This document shows, in pieces, positions 18,147-26,209 of a stretch of 64,000 nt of DNA. The stretch is taken from assembly GCF_900112685.1 (NCBI RefSeq), contig NZ_FOMS01000007.1:62001-126000 (forward strand). The letters run 5' to 3'. Made by a program: the position numbers and the translations under genes. The stretch comes from Roseivivax sediminis (GTDB lineage: Bacteria > Pseudomonadota > Alphaproteobacteria > Rhodobacterales > Rhodobacteraceae). How positions within the stretch are numbered: the first letter of the stretch is position 1; every line of letters begins with the position of its first letter. Under the pieces are notes generated by a model. That model was not told where the DNA came from. It did no database searches and was given only the letters and a program-made list of their open reading frames with translations.

Positions 18147-19385
18147 ATGAAGACCAAGATGACACACGCCTCCTCATTGGCCTTGCTCGCCGGACTGATC
18201 GCCTCCCCTGCCATGGCGCAGGACGTCACCATCCGTGCACTTATGGAAGACGTGCCCGAAACCCGCATCATCGAATCCATGCTGCCCGAGTTCATCGAAG
18301 AGACCGGCATCGAAGTGGAATTCGAGAAGGTCGGCTATGGCGACATGCACGACAAGCTGGTCGCCCAGCTGGTCGGCGGCACATCCTACTACAACCTGCT
18401 CTCGGTCGATTTCCTCTGGGCGGGTGAATTCCCCGAGGCCGGCTGGCTCACCGATCTCACGCCATATGTCGAGGACAGCGATTTCGACATGTCGGGTTTC
18501 ATCCCCTCGATGCTCGACCTGCTCGGAGCGACCGACAGCAGCCTGCCGATCCTGCCGATGTACAACTATTCGATGGGTCTCATCTATCGCAAGGATCTGC
18601 TTGAGGCGCGCGGCGAGTCGCTGCCCGAGACCCTCGAAGGCTATGTCGACCTGGCCAAGGCGGTTTCGGCAGAAGGCGACGTGGTCGGCGCCGCGATGCA
18701 GGGCCAGAAGGGCGATCCGAACTCCATGGAGTTCTCCAACTACCTGTTCTCCGCCGGCGGCGCCTATCTCGACGACGCGGGCGAGGTCGTGCTTGACAGC
18801 GATGCCGCGGTCACTGCGCTGGGCCTTTATACCGACGCCATCCAGAATGCCGCGCAGACCGGCGCCCTGTCTGCGACCCTGGATGATACCATGCGCCTGA
18901 TGTGTAGCGGCGAAGCCTTCTCTATGGTCACGTACTGGTGGATGCTGCCGCAGCTGGACAACGCCGAAAACTGCCCGGATGTGGCCGATAAGCTGGCCCT
19001 GTCGGTGATGCCGGGCGGCGCGGGGGAATCCGGCGGCTGGGGATGGGGCATCCCCGTCAATGTCTCGGACGCGGAGAAGGACGCCGCATGGACGTTCATA
19101 TCCTGGGTCCAGAGCCACGACATCGCCGTCCGGCGCGCGGTCGAAGGCCATTCGCCGGTGCAGTCCGACGTATTCTCCGCACCGGAAGTGCTGGAAGCGC
19201 ACCCCTATTACGCAGATGGCCAGAAGGTCGTCGAAGCAGGAAAATCCTTCCCGATCTTCACCTATACCGCGCAATACGAGGATGTTCTGGGCACGCAGAT
19301 CTCGCTCGCCGCGAGCGGTGACGCGACACCCCAGGAGGCGATCACTGCCGCGGCCGAAGGTCTTACCGATCTGATGGCCGACTGA
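18147..19385 (+). CDS. Carbohydrate ABC transporter substrate-binding protein
   Basis: This 412-aa periplasmic protein starts at 18147 after GGAAAGGA. Its Sec signal peptide (MKTKM then a hydrophobic LALLAGLIASPAMA) is probably cleaved before QDVTIRAL. The mature part has the family 1 solute-binding layout: EFEKVGYGDMHDKLVAQLVGG, YYNLLSVDFLWAGEF, MYNYSMGLIYRKDLLEARG and a C-terminal GWGIPVNVSDAEKDAAW. The closest themes are polyol/maltose-type binding proteins. It is followed by a stable intercistronic hairpin and the second permease. Confidence 0.92.
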   Translation: MKTKMTHASSLALLAGLIASPAMAQDVTIRALMEDVPETRIIESMLPEFIEETGIEVEFEKVGYGDMHDKLVAQLVGGTSYYNLLSVDFLWAGEFPEAGWLTDLTPYVEDSDFDMSGFIPSMLDLLGATDSSLPILPMYNYSMGLIYRKDLLEARGESLPETLEGYVDLAKAVSAEGDVVGAAMQGQKGDPNSMEFSNYLFSAGGAYLDDAGEVVLDSDAAVTALGLYTDAIQNAAQTGALSATLDDTMRLMCSGEAFSMVTYWWMLPQLDNAENCPDVADKLALSVMPGGAGESGGWGWGIPVNVSDAEKDAAWTFISWVQSHDIAVRRAVEGHSPVQSDVFSAPEVLEAHPYYADGQKVVEAGKSFPIFTYTAQYEDVLGTQISLAASGDATPQEAITAAAEGLTDLMAD

Positions 19386-19393
19386 ACGCCCCG

Positions 19394-19419
19394 GCCCCGC
19401 CCCGGGACCGGGGCGGGGC
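19394..19419 (+). other. Intercistronic hairpin after the sugar-binding protein gene
   Basis: GCCCCGCCCCGG and CCGGGGCGGGGC form a perfect 12-bp stem with a 2-base spacer, 9 bp after the stop codon and before the second permease gene. There is no T-run. It probably stabilises the upstream message so the binding protein exceeds the permease. Confidence 0.7.
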
Positions 19420-19445
19420 ACCCCATAAGAGCTCCGGAAACCCCG

Positions 19446-20327
19446 ATGTCCGACTACAGCATCTCGCGTGCCCGCCGCCGCCTCGGCCGCCTGTTCGCAG
19501 CCCCCGGCCTTAGCGTCCTGGCCCTCACGATGGGCCTTCCGCTTGGCTATGCGCTGGTGATCTCGCTGTCGAACATGACGCTGATACGGCCGAGCCTCAC
19601 CCCGTTCCAGGGTCTCGAGAACTACGTCGAAGTGTTGTCGGATCCGATGTTCTGGTCCTCACTGGGCGTGACGCTGCGGTTTTCCGCCGCCTCGGTGATC
19701 GGCGAGTTCTTGGTCGGCCTCGGTATTGCGCTGCTGCTGACCAAGGTGGTGCGCATGCGCGCGGTCTACTTCGCCATCCTCACACTGCCGATGGCCATGT
19801 CGCCGGTCGCTGTGGCGCTGATCTGGAAGATGCTCCTGCAACCCAATCTTGGCATCGTGAATACCGCGCTGGGGGGCCTCGGCATTGCACCGGTTGACTG
19901 GTTGGGCACATCCGACCTCGCGCTCTCGACCCTCGTCTTCGTCGAGATATGGCAGCAGACATCTTTCGTGGTGCTGCTGCTCTCCGCGGGCTTGGCCTCC
20001 ATGCCGCGCGAACCCTTCGAGGCGGCCGAGGTGGACGGTGCCGGCCCTCTGGCGCAGTTCTGGTACATCACGCTGCCGATGCTCCGCCCGGTCGCCAGCA
20101 TTGCCATTGTGATCCAGCTCATCAACGAATTCCGCACCTATGATCTTGTCTACGTGATGACCAAGGGCGGGCCCGGTATCTCGACCGAATTGTTGTCCTT
20201 CTTCGCGTACAAGCGTGCGTTTCAGGGGCTGGCGATCAACGAGGGAAATGCCGCCGCCTTTCTGCTGCTGCTGGTCGTGCTGGGCATCACCGTCGTCTTC
20301 TTCTGGCTGCTGGAACGGCGCCGCTGA
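19446..20327 (+). CDS. Carbohydrate ABC transporter permease (MalF-like)
   Basis: This 293-aa permease has an N-terminal cytoplasmic RARRRLGRL stretch, about six membrane spans, and the EAA motif REPFEAAEVDGAGPLAQFWYI near residues 190-210. The FRTYDLVYVMTKGGPG loop is diagnostic of MalF/UgpA-type subunits. It completes the importer in the uncommon order ATPase, permease, binding protein, permease. No terminator with a T-run follows it before the IS remnant. Confidence 0.92.
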   Translation: MSDYSISRARRRLGRLFAAPGLSVLALTMGLPLGYALVISLSNMTLIRPSLTPFQGLENYVEVLSDPMFWSSLGVTLRFSAASVIGEFLVGLGIALLLTKVVRMRAVYFAILTLPMAMSPVAVALIWKMLLQPNLGIVNTALGGLGIAPVDWLGTSDLALSTLVFVEIWQQTSFVVLLLSAGLASMPREPFEAAEVDGAGPLAQFWYITLPMLRPVASIAIVIQLINEFRTYDLVYVMTKGGPGISTELLSFFAYKRAFQGLAINEGNAAAFLLLLVVLGITVVFFWLLERRR

Positions 20328-20493
20328 GATTGGGGGCGAGCCGACGTCTTCGGGGGGCTGGCCTCAGCACCCAAGGTCGCTCCGGCTTGTCCGCCTCCGG
20401 AAAGTAGCGGGTTGGTAAGAGCTGCTACGGTAGGCTGAATAGCGCCGTGCCCTGTGGACGCCTTCTTCGCTAGTTTATTGAGGCAAGGAGGCT

Positions 20494-20640
20494 ATGGTGA
20501 GCCGCAGCAAGTTCAGCGACCAGTTCAAGTGCGACGCGGTCGCGCAGATCACCGCGCGAGGATAGCCGGTCAGGGAAGGGGCGGAGCGGCTCGGGGTCAG
20601 CCCGTATTCGCTCTACGCCTGGACGAAAAAAGTTCGCGGA
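20494..20640 (+). pseudogene. IS3-family transposase OrfA remnant
   Basis: From the ATG at 20494 (AAGGAGG upstream) the frame reads SRSKFSDQFKCDAVAQITARG, then a TAG at 20563, then PVREGAERLGVSPYSLYAW and TKKV. This is the helix-turn-helix start of IS3-family OrfA, where the stop replaces the usual Tyr of RGYPV. Similarity ends near 20640; no OrfB and no intact inverted repeat are visible. It is a decayed insertion-sequence scar marking the edge of the atypical region 20330-24080. Confidence 0.8.
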
Positions 20641-21116
20641 CCCTCGAAGCGAACGCGCGCGGGTGCCATGCGATGCAAGCACAGGCCCGCCGAAAGATCG
20701 GGGTCGCGCTTTTCCATAGTGCCGGCATGTCCTGCCACGGCGTCGCCGCGATGTGCCGCGTCTCGTTTCGGACCTCACCCGGCATCCGGCGCGCCGCGTC
20801 GAAGACGATGTCGTCCGACTCCGCGAATGTCGGCTCGGTCTTGTTGCGTGCCGCGGTTTCCGCTGCGCCCTCTTCTTCGCGCGCCGTGATCGGATCATCC
20901 CTCTGCGCAAGAATTGCCGCCCCCCACACACCGTATCCCTGACCACCCCCGCATCGGGATACTGTTCATGCCGGCATCTGCCGTTCGCGTTAGCAAACCA
21001 AAGCGTCGGCAAGAGAAACGGGAAAACTTGATTTGAATTCCGATGGTCGTCTGATCAGCGTTTACCGGGAAGCCGGCCTTTGGTCGGGTCGCCTCACAAA
21101 GCAGAAGGCCTCATGA
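20641..21116. other. Gene-free stretch after the IS remnant
   Basis: I see no supportable gene in these 476 bases. Open frames on both strands are short, rich in Arg/Ser/Ala and without family motifs. A plausible ribosome-binding site (AGAAGG near 21102) precedes the tail-like gene. The stretch is probably decayed mobile DNA plus the promoter of that gene. Confidence 0.5.
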
Positions 21117-23792
21117 ATGTCAGGACCGAGCTTCGAACTCCCCAGGAGCGACGAGACTCCGACGCGTACCACCAAGGAAGCGCTCGAACTTGCGATGCAA
21201 TCGGTCATCGACGCCTTTTACGAGGAGATCGGCGGCATTGTCACAGGCCTCATGCCCGCCGGCGCCTTCGATGCGAGCGCCGGGAGCTTTCCCGCCGATG
21301 CGCTTCACGGCAGCTACTACTTCGTAAGTGTTGCAGGCACGGTCGACGGGGAGGTGTTCGCCGTCGGCGACTGGCTGGTGCCGCTCATAGATAATGCTAG
21401 CCCCACGACCTTCGCCGGCAACTGGACGCGGGGCGACTATTCCAAGGTTGTGCATCGGGTATATGACGATTCGACATCATTGGCTGCATCGTTGGAAGGG
21501 TCGCGCGGTCAAGGCGCCCTTTGGGAGACTAAGGACGGGTTCCGATACAACGAAGTCGCATCCGGTGCACACCTGACCACGGCCGGCGAGGTGGGGCTCG
21601 TGGTGACGGGACGCAATCAGTTCACCCCCGAGGCGTTCGGGGCGGTCGGCGGCGACGCGGCCAAGGACACCGCGGCATGGAACGCGATGCTGCGTGCGGC
21701 CATCGGCGCAACGGCAACCGGCCCGGTGCGTGTCTATGCGCGCGGCGACTACCTGCTCGACCAGCTGGACCTGTTCTCGCAGAAGCGGACGGTCGGCACG
21801 ATGCCGCGCCAGCTCGAGACCGTCTGTTTCGACTTCCTGAGCGCGAAGCTGCGCCACAGCGGCGTCGGCGACGGGATCCTGAGCTGGGAAGGCGCGGGCG
21901 AGGAAAGGTTCCTGACCGAGATCGAGGGCGGGCAGTTCATCCCGCATGCGAACACCAAATGGCTCACGCGGTCCTTCGATGCCCGCACCAGCCAGATCAA
22001 GCCGGAGATGTGGGGCACCCCGGCCGCACGCTACAACAGCATCGGCCACCTCGCGCTCATCTGGCGCACCTGGTCGGAGAACATGACCTTCGGCGACAAG
22101 GGCGGGACAACCGAGGCCCGCAATCTCGCGCACGGTCTCGTCTGCGGGCGCCGGGCCGAAAGCTGGGCGCTCGAAGCCTACTGGCAATCGCCCGCCCGGT
22201 TCGTCACCGGCGGCACGAGCCTCGGCACGTACACCGACGACGCGGCAGCAGTGGCGGCCAAGGGCGCCGCCGCGGTCGAGGGGGATTGCTACTATCGCAC
22301 GTCCGGCGGCACCGCCGGTTTCCGGGTCCATCGCGGGTCCGACTGGGTCGACGCGATGTGGGTGCGCGGCGATGTCATCGGCTGGCGCGAACGCGCGACG
22401 GGCACCACCAACCCCTCCTCCCCGGTCAAGGGGGATCTCTACTACAATTCCTCCGCCGCAGAGGTGCGCGTCTACGACGGCTCCGCCTGGCAGGTGGCCC
22501 ACGAGATCTCGGACGTCGATACCGGGCTCACCAGCGCGGAGAGCTTCGCGCGCATGTCGATCTACGACATGGTGTACGCTTCCTGCTACGACGAATCCTA
22601 CGACGGCATCGGCATTCTCTGCCTCGGGGGGGCTCTTTACGACAGCCGCATTCACGGCGGGCAAGGCAACGTCACCAATGGCGGCGGCTCGCTGATCTAT
22701 CTCGACGGCAATTACTTCGTGAACACGACCATTCGCGATTACGGCCTGGAGAAGGCCAACGTCCCGGCCAATGCGCGATCCGTCATCATCCGGATGGGGC
22801 CCGACGCGGCGTCCAATCTCAAATTGCCGCATGTCGAGAACATCTCCTGGACCGGGGGGGATGCCGATCAGGTCGATCCGGACGCCGGCCTGATCTTCTC
22901 GGGCGAGTGGAGCGGGCTGGTCGATCTCACCGCCGGCGTCCCGGCCACGATCGTTCCGGCCGGCGCGATCAAGCCGGGCGTGCAATTCGAGGTGGTGGTG
23001 AGCACCAACGGGAACGAGGTGCTGACGGGGGCTCTGGTCAAGCGCAAGATCGGCACCGTGGCGCTGAAGGTCATCGACCGGAACGCGACGTCTCAGATCG
23101 TCCGGTTCACCAAGACGCGCACATTGCCGGCGGTGGCGCATGTCGAAGCCGCCGGCGGCGTGACCATCGTCGAGACCAACGGCCCGCACGGGCTGCGGAC
23201 CGGGGACCAGGTCAAGCTGATCGGCGTGCAGGGCATGACCGAGATCAATGGCCAGGTCAGCAACATCATCGTGGACGACGCCATCCACTTCCGGTTCCCG
23301 AACATCGACAGCGCGGGATACGGCGCCTACACCGGCGGCGGCTATATCGAGAACGGGCTGCTGCCGGGCACCTCTCTGCACCAGATCCATGGCCCCCGCT
23401 TCGTCGCGCCCCGCGGCGGATCCCTGGTCGGGATCACCGCGACCACCAGTGCCGACGTGTCCGCCGGATATGTCAACGCCGAGCCGCGGATCTCTCTCGG
23501 CGACCTCGACCAGTTCGGGGGCAACCCGGGCCTGGACGCGCGCATCGACGGCGGGTTCTTCGCCAGGACCGACCAGGAGGAAGGGGCCGACACCTTCGCG
23601 GCGGGAAACAGCCTCTATGCCGTGATCGAGACCAGCGCCGACTTCGCCGGACCCGACGACATCCAGGTCGATCTCGAGCTTCGGGTAAACGGCCGCGCCG
23701 AGTTCGGGCAATCCGCGGCGGGCGATCTGACGCTCAAGGTTCCGGAGGACGCGCCCGATGTGCGGATCGCCACCCGGATCGTCGTGCCTTGA
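21117..23792 (+). CDS. Phage tailspike/tail-fibre-like protein (beta-helix)
   Basis: This 891-aa protein has no signal peptide or membrane span. An N-terminal region (about 1-160) precedes a pectate-lyase-superfamily opening (FTPEAFGAVGGDAAKDTAAWN, 169-189), the hallmark of right-handed beta-helix tailspikes. Two short repeats of the tail-fibre type follow: EGDCYYRTSGGTAGFRVHRG near 385 and KGDLYYNSSAAEVRVYDGSAW near 437. A segment near 686-735 (NGPHGLRTGDQVKLIGVQGM, then INGQVSNIIVDD) matches a small domain common in phage tail proteins (E1-FCCH-like in Pfam, as I recall). No other phage genes are nearby. It may be a cargo receptor-binding or polysaccharide-degrading protein; the active site is not identifiable. 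Confidence 0.75.
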   Translation: MSGPSFELPRSDETPTRTTKEALELAMQSVIDAFYEEIGGIVTGLMPAGAFDASAGSFPADALHGSYYFVSVAGTVDGEVFAVGDWLVPLIDNASPTTFAGNWTRGDYSKVVHRVYDDSTSLAASLEGSRGQGALWETKDGFRYNEVASGAHLTTAGEVGLVVTGRNQFTPEAFGAVGGDAAKDTAAWNAMLRAAIGATATGPVRVYARGDYLLDQLDLFSQKRTVGTMPRQLETVCFDFLSAKLRHSGVGDGILSWEGAGEERFLTEIEGGQFIPHANTKWLTRSFDARTSQIKPEMWGTPAARYNSIGHLALIWRTWSENMTFGDKGGTTEARNLAHGLVCGRRAESWALEAYWQSPARFVTGGTSLGTYTDDAAAVAAKGAAAVEGDCYYRTSGGTAGFRVHRGSDWVDAMWVRGDVIGWRERATGTTNPSSPVKGDLYYNSSAAEVRVYDGSAWQVAHEISDVDTGLTSAESFARMSIYDMVYASCYDESYDGIGILCLGGALYDSRIHGGQGNVTNGGGSLIYLDGNYFVNTTIRDYGLEKANVPANARSVIIRMGPDAASNLKLPHVENISWTGGDADQVDPDAGLIFSGEWSGLVDLTAGVPATIVPAGAIKPGVQFEVVVSTNGNEVLTGALVKRKIGTVALKVIDRNATSQIVRFTKTRTLPAVAHVEAAGGVTIVETNGPHGLRTGDQVKLIGVQGMTEINGQVSNIIVDDAIHFRFPNIDSAGYGAYTGGGYIENGLLPGTSLHQIHGPRFVAPRGGSLVGITATTSADVSAGYVNAEPRISLGDLDQFGGNPGLDARIDGGFFARTDQEEGADTFAAGNSLYAVIETSADFAGPDDIQVDLELRVNGRAEFGQSAAGDLTLKVPEDAPDVRIATRIVVP

Positions 23793-23826
23793 AGACGGCT
23801 TCGAGCACCGGTGAAGCTATCTTCAA
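23789..23826 (+). terminator. Hairpin overlapping the end of the tail-like gene
   Basis: TTGAAGA (23789-23795) pairs with TCTTCAA (23820-23826), and the inner GCTTC (23798-23802) pairs with GAAGC (23813-23817), with two-base symmetrical bulges. The stem includes the stop codon. No clear T-run follows, so it is a candidate terminator or mRNA end only. Confidence 0.45.
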
Positions 23827-23864
23827 ACCCCTGCCCGCGGCGCCCGCACCCCGAAATCGCGTTG

Positions 23865-23907
23865 CTGAAAAAACGAACGTCACGCACTGAAAAAATGAAC
23901 GTCACGC
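23865..23907. repeat. 22-bp-period tandem repeat (two units)
   Basis: Two 21-base units, CTGAAAAAA followed by C or T, then GAACGTCACGC, occupy 23865-23885 and 23887-23907, separated by one base and differing at a single position. The A-rich core contrasts with local GC content. It could be a protein-binding site pair or a duplicated end of a vanished mobile element. Confidence 0.75.
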
Positions 23908-23976
23908 TACAACAACTGTAGGGTGCAGCCTCAGAACCACTACAACCGACCAAACGCGGTTCCCCCGGCCCGCCAA

Positions 23977-24053
23977 TGTAAAAGTTTTTCACATGGCGTC
24001 TTGAAGACAGCTCCCGGACTTCCGATCTATTGGATGTGAAAGACGTTCACATC
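23977..24053. promoter_or_regulatory. Two operator-like palindromes upstream of the DUF2852 gene
   Basis: A perfect palindrome GATGTGAA-AGACG-TTCACATC lies at 24033-24053, and an imperfect one with the same outer ATGT...TTTCACAT arms lies at 23977-23995. Their centres are 57 bp apart. The shared TGTGA/TCACA half-sites recall CRP/FNR-family operators, but with 7 rather than 6 bases between them in the perfect copy. They sit 31-107 bp before the start at 24084. Confidence 0.5.
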
Positions 24054-24083
24054 AATGTACGACGGCAACGACGGAGACCGACA

Positions 24084-24542
24084 ATGACCACCACGACCTC
24101 TGCCACGCTTCCTGCCAATGCCGGGTGGTTCGCCCGTGCGGAGGCGTGGCTCGACGACAAGGGCAAGGGTGCATGGATCGCCGCCATGGTGCTGGGGTTC
24201 ATCCTTTTCTGGCCCGTGGGCCTTGCCTTCCTGTTCTACATGATCTGGAGCAAACGCATGTTTTCCTGCCGAAAATCGCAATCGAGCTGGAGAAGCGGAC
24301 GCGCCGCGATGTCCTCTTCGGGCAACACCGCTTTCGACGCCTACAAGGCCGAGACGCTGCGCCGGCTGGAGGAAGAGCAGGAGAATTTCCAAGCCTTCCT
24401 GAAACGTCTGCGCGACGCCCGTGACAAGGCCGAGTTCGACCAGTTCATGGAAGAGCGCGCCCGCAAGAGCGACACGCGCCAGGACGCCGCCCCCGAGACG
24501 TATCCCGCGTCGACCGAGACCCGCCCGGGCGCACCGGCCTGA
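24084..24542 (+). CDS. DUF2852-family membrane-associated protein
   Basis: This 152-aa protein starts at 24084 after CGGAGACCGACA. One hydrophobic segment (about 29-53, WIAAMVLGFILFWPVGLAFLFYMIW) is followed by a basic, Ser-rich stretch and a charged amphipathic helix (about 93-125, RRLEEEQENFQAFLKRLRDARDKAEFDQFM), with a disordered tail. This is the DUF2852 layout found in many alphaproteobacteria. The function is unknown. The paired palindromes upstream suggest regulated expression. Confidence 0.85.
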   Translation: MTTTTSATLPANAGWFARAEAWLDDKGKGAWIAAMVLGFILFWPVGLAFLFYMIWSKRMFSCRKSQSSWRSGRAAMSSSGNTAFDAYKAETLRRLEEEQENFQAFLKRLRDARDKAEFDQFMEERARKSDTRQDAAPETYPASTETRPGAPA

Positions 24543-24602
24543 ACCGACCGATATCCGGGGCCCCGCGCGGCCCCGGTTCACTCCAAGCCCCGCGAGCCCC
24601 AT

Positions 24603-25058
24603 ATGACCGACATGGACCAGTATCTCGACCACCACCTGCCCGACCCGATGACCCAGCCCGAGTTTTATGACGGTGTGACCGCGAAGCGCGCGCTGGCCTG
24701 GGTGATCGACGTGATCGTCGTGTCGATCTTCGTGGTTCCGGTGGTGATCCTCACCGCGTTCATCGCGCTGTTCTTCCTGCCGGTGGTTATGCTGACCGTC
24801 GGCTTTCTGTACCGCTGGTTCACGCTGGCCGAGGGATCCGCGACCTGGGGCATGCGGCTGATGGCGATCGAGCTGCGCGATGCCTATGGCGAGCGGCTCG
24901 ACAGCGGCACTGCCTTCCTGCACACCGCCGGCTACGCGCTGTCGATCTCGACCGCGATCGTGCAGTTCGGCTCCGCCGTGCTGATGTGCGCCACCGAGCG
25001 GGGCCAGGGCCTAACCGACCTGGCGCTCGGCACGGTAATGATCAACAAGCGCGCCTGA
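24603..25058 (+). CDS. RDD-family membrane protein
   Basis: This 151-aa inner-membrane protein has the RDD signature: KRALAWVIDVIVV at the first span (about 28-40) with Arg and Asp, a second span with the TVGFLYRWFTLAEGSATWGMRLMAIEL loop, and a third near 119-135. RDD proteins are small membrane proteins of mixed or unknown role, some implicated in transport. It lies 60 bp after the DUF2852 gene and is followed by its own terminator. Confidence 0.88.
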   Translation: MTDMDQYLDHHLPDPMTQPEFYDGVTAKRALAWVIDVIVVSIFVVPVVILTAFIALFFLPVVMLTVGFLYRWFTLAEGSATWGMRLMAIELRDAYGERLDSGTAFLHTAGYALSISTAIVQFGSAVLMCATERGQGLTDLALGTVMINKRA

Positions 25059-25072
25059 GTTCTCGGGTCCGC

Positions 25073-25106
25073 GCCGCCGCCCCCGGACGGCGGCTTCACC
25101 TTTTTT
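25073..25106 (+). terminator. Rho-independent terminator of the RDD gene
   Basis: GCCGCCG (25073-25079) and CGGCGGC (25088-25094) form a perfect 7-bp stem with an 8-base loop, followed by TTCACC and a run of six T ending at 25106. The position is 15 bp after the RDD stop codon. Confidence 0.75.
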
Positions 25107-25169
25107 GGGGACTTGGCGCCGCAGGCTGGCGTTGTTACGTTTCTGCCATCCCGATGCCAAAGGTTCTCG

Positions 25170-25982
25170 ATGCGTCACGCGCTTCCCCTCGCACCGCAAT
25201 TCTACGTGACGGCGCCGCAGCCCTGCCCCTACCTGCCCGGGCGGATGGAGCGGAAGCTGTTCACCGCCCTTCAGGGTGAGCAGGCCGAGAAGCTGAACGA
25301 TTCGCTGTCCAAGCAGGGCTTCCGCCGCTCGCAGAACGTACTCTACCGGCCATCCTGCTCCGAATGTTCCGCGTGCTTGTCGGCCCGCATCTCGGTCGCG
25401 GATTTCGCGCCGTCCAAGAGCCAGCGACGCACGATCAACCGCAACGCCCATCTGGAACGTCGCGCCACGAGCCCCTGGGCGACGGAAGAGCAGTATTCCC
25501 TGTTCCGCCGCTACCTCGACCATCGCCACGCCGATGGCGGCATGGCCGACATGGACGTGTTCGAATTCGCCGCGATGATCGAGGAGACACCGATCCGCAG
25601 CCGCGTGGTCGAATACGTCGACCGCGAAAGCGGCGGGCTGACCGGGGTGTGCCTGACCGACGTGCTCGATGACGGGCTGTCGATGGTCTACTCGTTCTAC
25701 GAGCCGGACCTGCCGCGGCAATCTCTGGGCACCTGGATGATCCTCGACCACGTGGAGATCGCGCGCGAGGCCGGGTTGCCTTACGTCTATCTCGGCTACT
25801 GGGTGCCGGGCTCGCCCAAGATGGGCTACAAGGCGAATTTCGAGGGGCTCGAGATCTTCCGTGGCGGCGCCTGGACGCGCAAGACGCCCAAGGACGATTT
25901 CACCGAGGAAATGTACCCGCACTCGACCGATCCGATCGCCGAGCAGGTGGCGAACATCTCCCTTCCCGACAGCCGGGGCTGA
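25170..25982 (+). CDS. bpt: Bpt-type aspartate/glutamate leucyl(arginyl)transferase
   Basis: This 270-aa cytoplasmic aminoacyl-tRNA-protein transferase attaches a Leu (Bpt) or Arg residue to N-terminal Asp/Glu of proteins, feeding the N-degron/ClpS-ClpAP pathway. It starts [22 protein letters not shown], the conserved Bpt opening, with [15 protein letters not shown], the Cys cluster [53 protein letters not shown] and a C-terminal W. Upstream in-frame codons from 25113 are not used because homology begins at 25170. Length is normal and the assignment clear. Confidence 0.95.
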   Translation: MRHALPLAPQFYVTAPQPCPYLPGRMERKLFTALQGEQAEKLNDSLSKQGFRRSQNVLYRPSCSECSACLSARISVADFAPSKSQRRTINRNAHLERRATSPWATEEQYSLFRRYLDHRHADGGMADMDVFEFAAMIEETPIRSRVVEYVDRESGGLTGVCLTDVLDDGLSMVYSFYEPDLPRQSLGTWMILDHVEIAREAGLPYVYLGYWVPGSPKMGYKANFEGLEIFRGGAWTRKTPKDDFTEEMYPHSTDPIAEQVANISLPDSRG

Positions 25983-26209
25983 CGGCCGGGACGCCGGTTC
26001 GCTTCTCTTTCACATCCGGGCAATGCCGTGCCCCGCCCCGCCGGCGCCGGATCGGCCGACCCGTCTGGCGCGATGTTGCCCCTGTGCAGCGTTCGTATGG
26101 CGGAGGCGCGTGGGACCCGTGAGGTGCTGACCTCCGGCCGCTCAGCGCCAGGCCCCGGTCCGTCGCGCGCCAGGCACAATTCCCGACGGCCGCACCAATC
26201 CCGCTCCAG

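Noticed and set aside
20597-20929. 110-aa - strand frame after the IS remnant, considered as a toxin or antitoxin gene
   Set aside because: No BrnT/BrnA or other toxin-antitoxin motif could be confirmed, no ribosome-binding site, and the neighbourhood is decayed mobile DNA.
21477-23711. 744-aa open frame on the - strand opposite the tail-like gene
   Set aside because: Low-diversity Arg/Val/Asp/Gly composition with no motifs, whereas the + strand frame shows beta-helix and tail-fibre motifs.
23865-23907. Possible CRISPR array
   Set aside because: Only two units separated by one base, with no spacer-sized sequence and no cas genes in the window.
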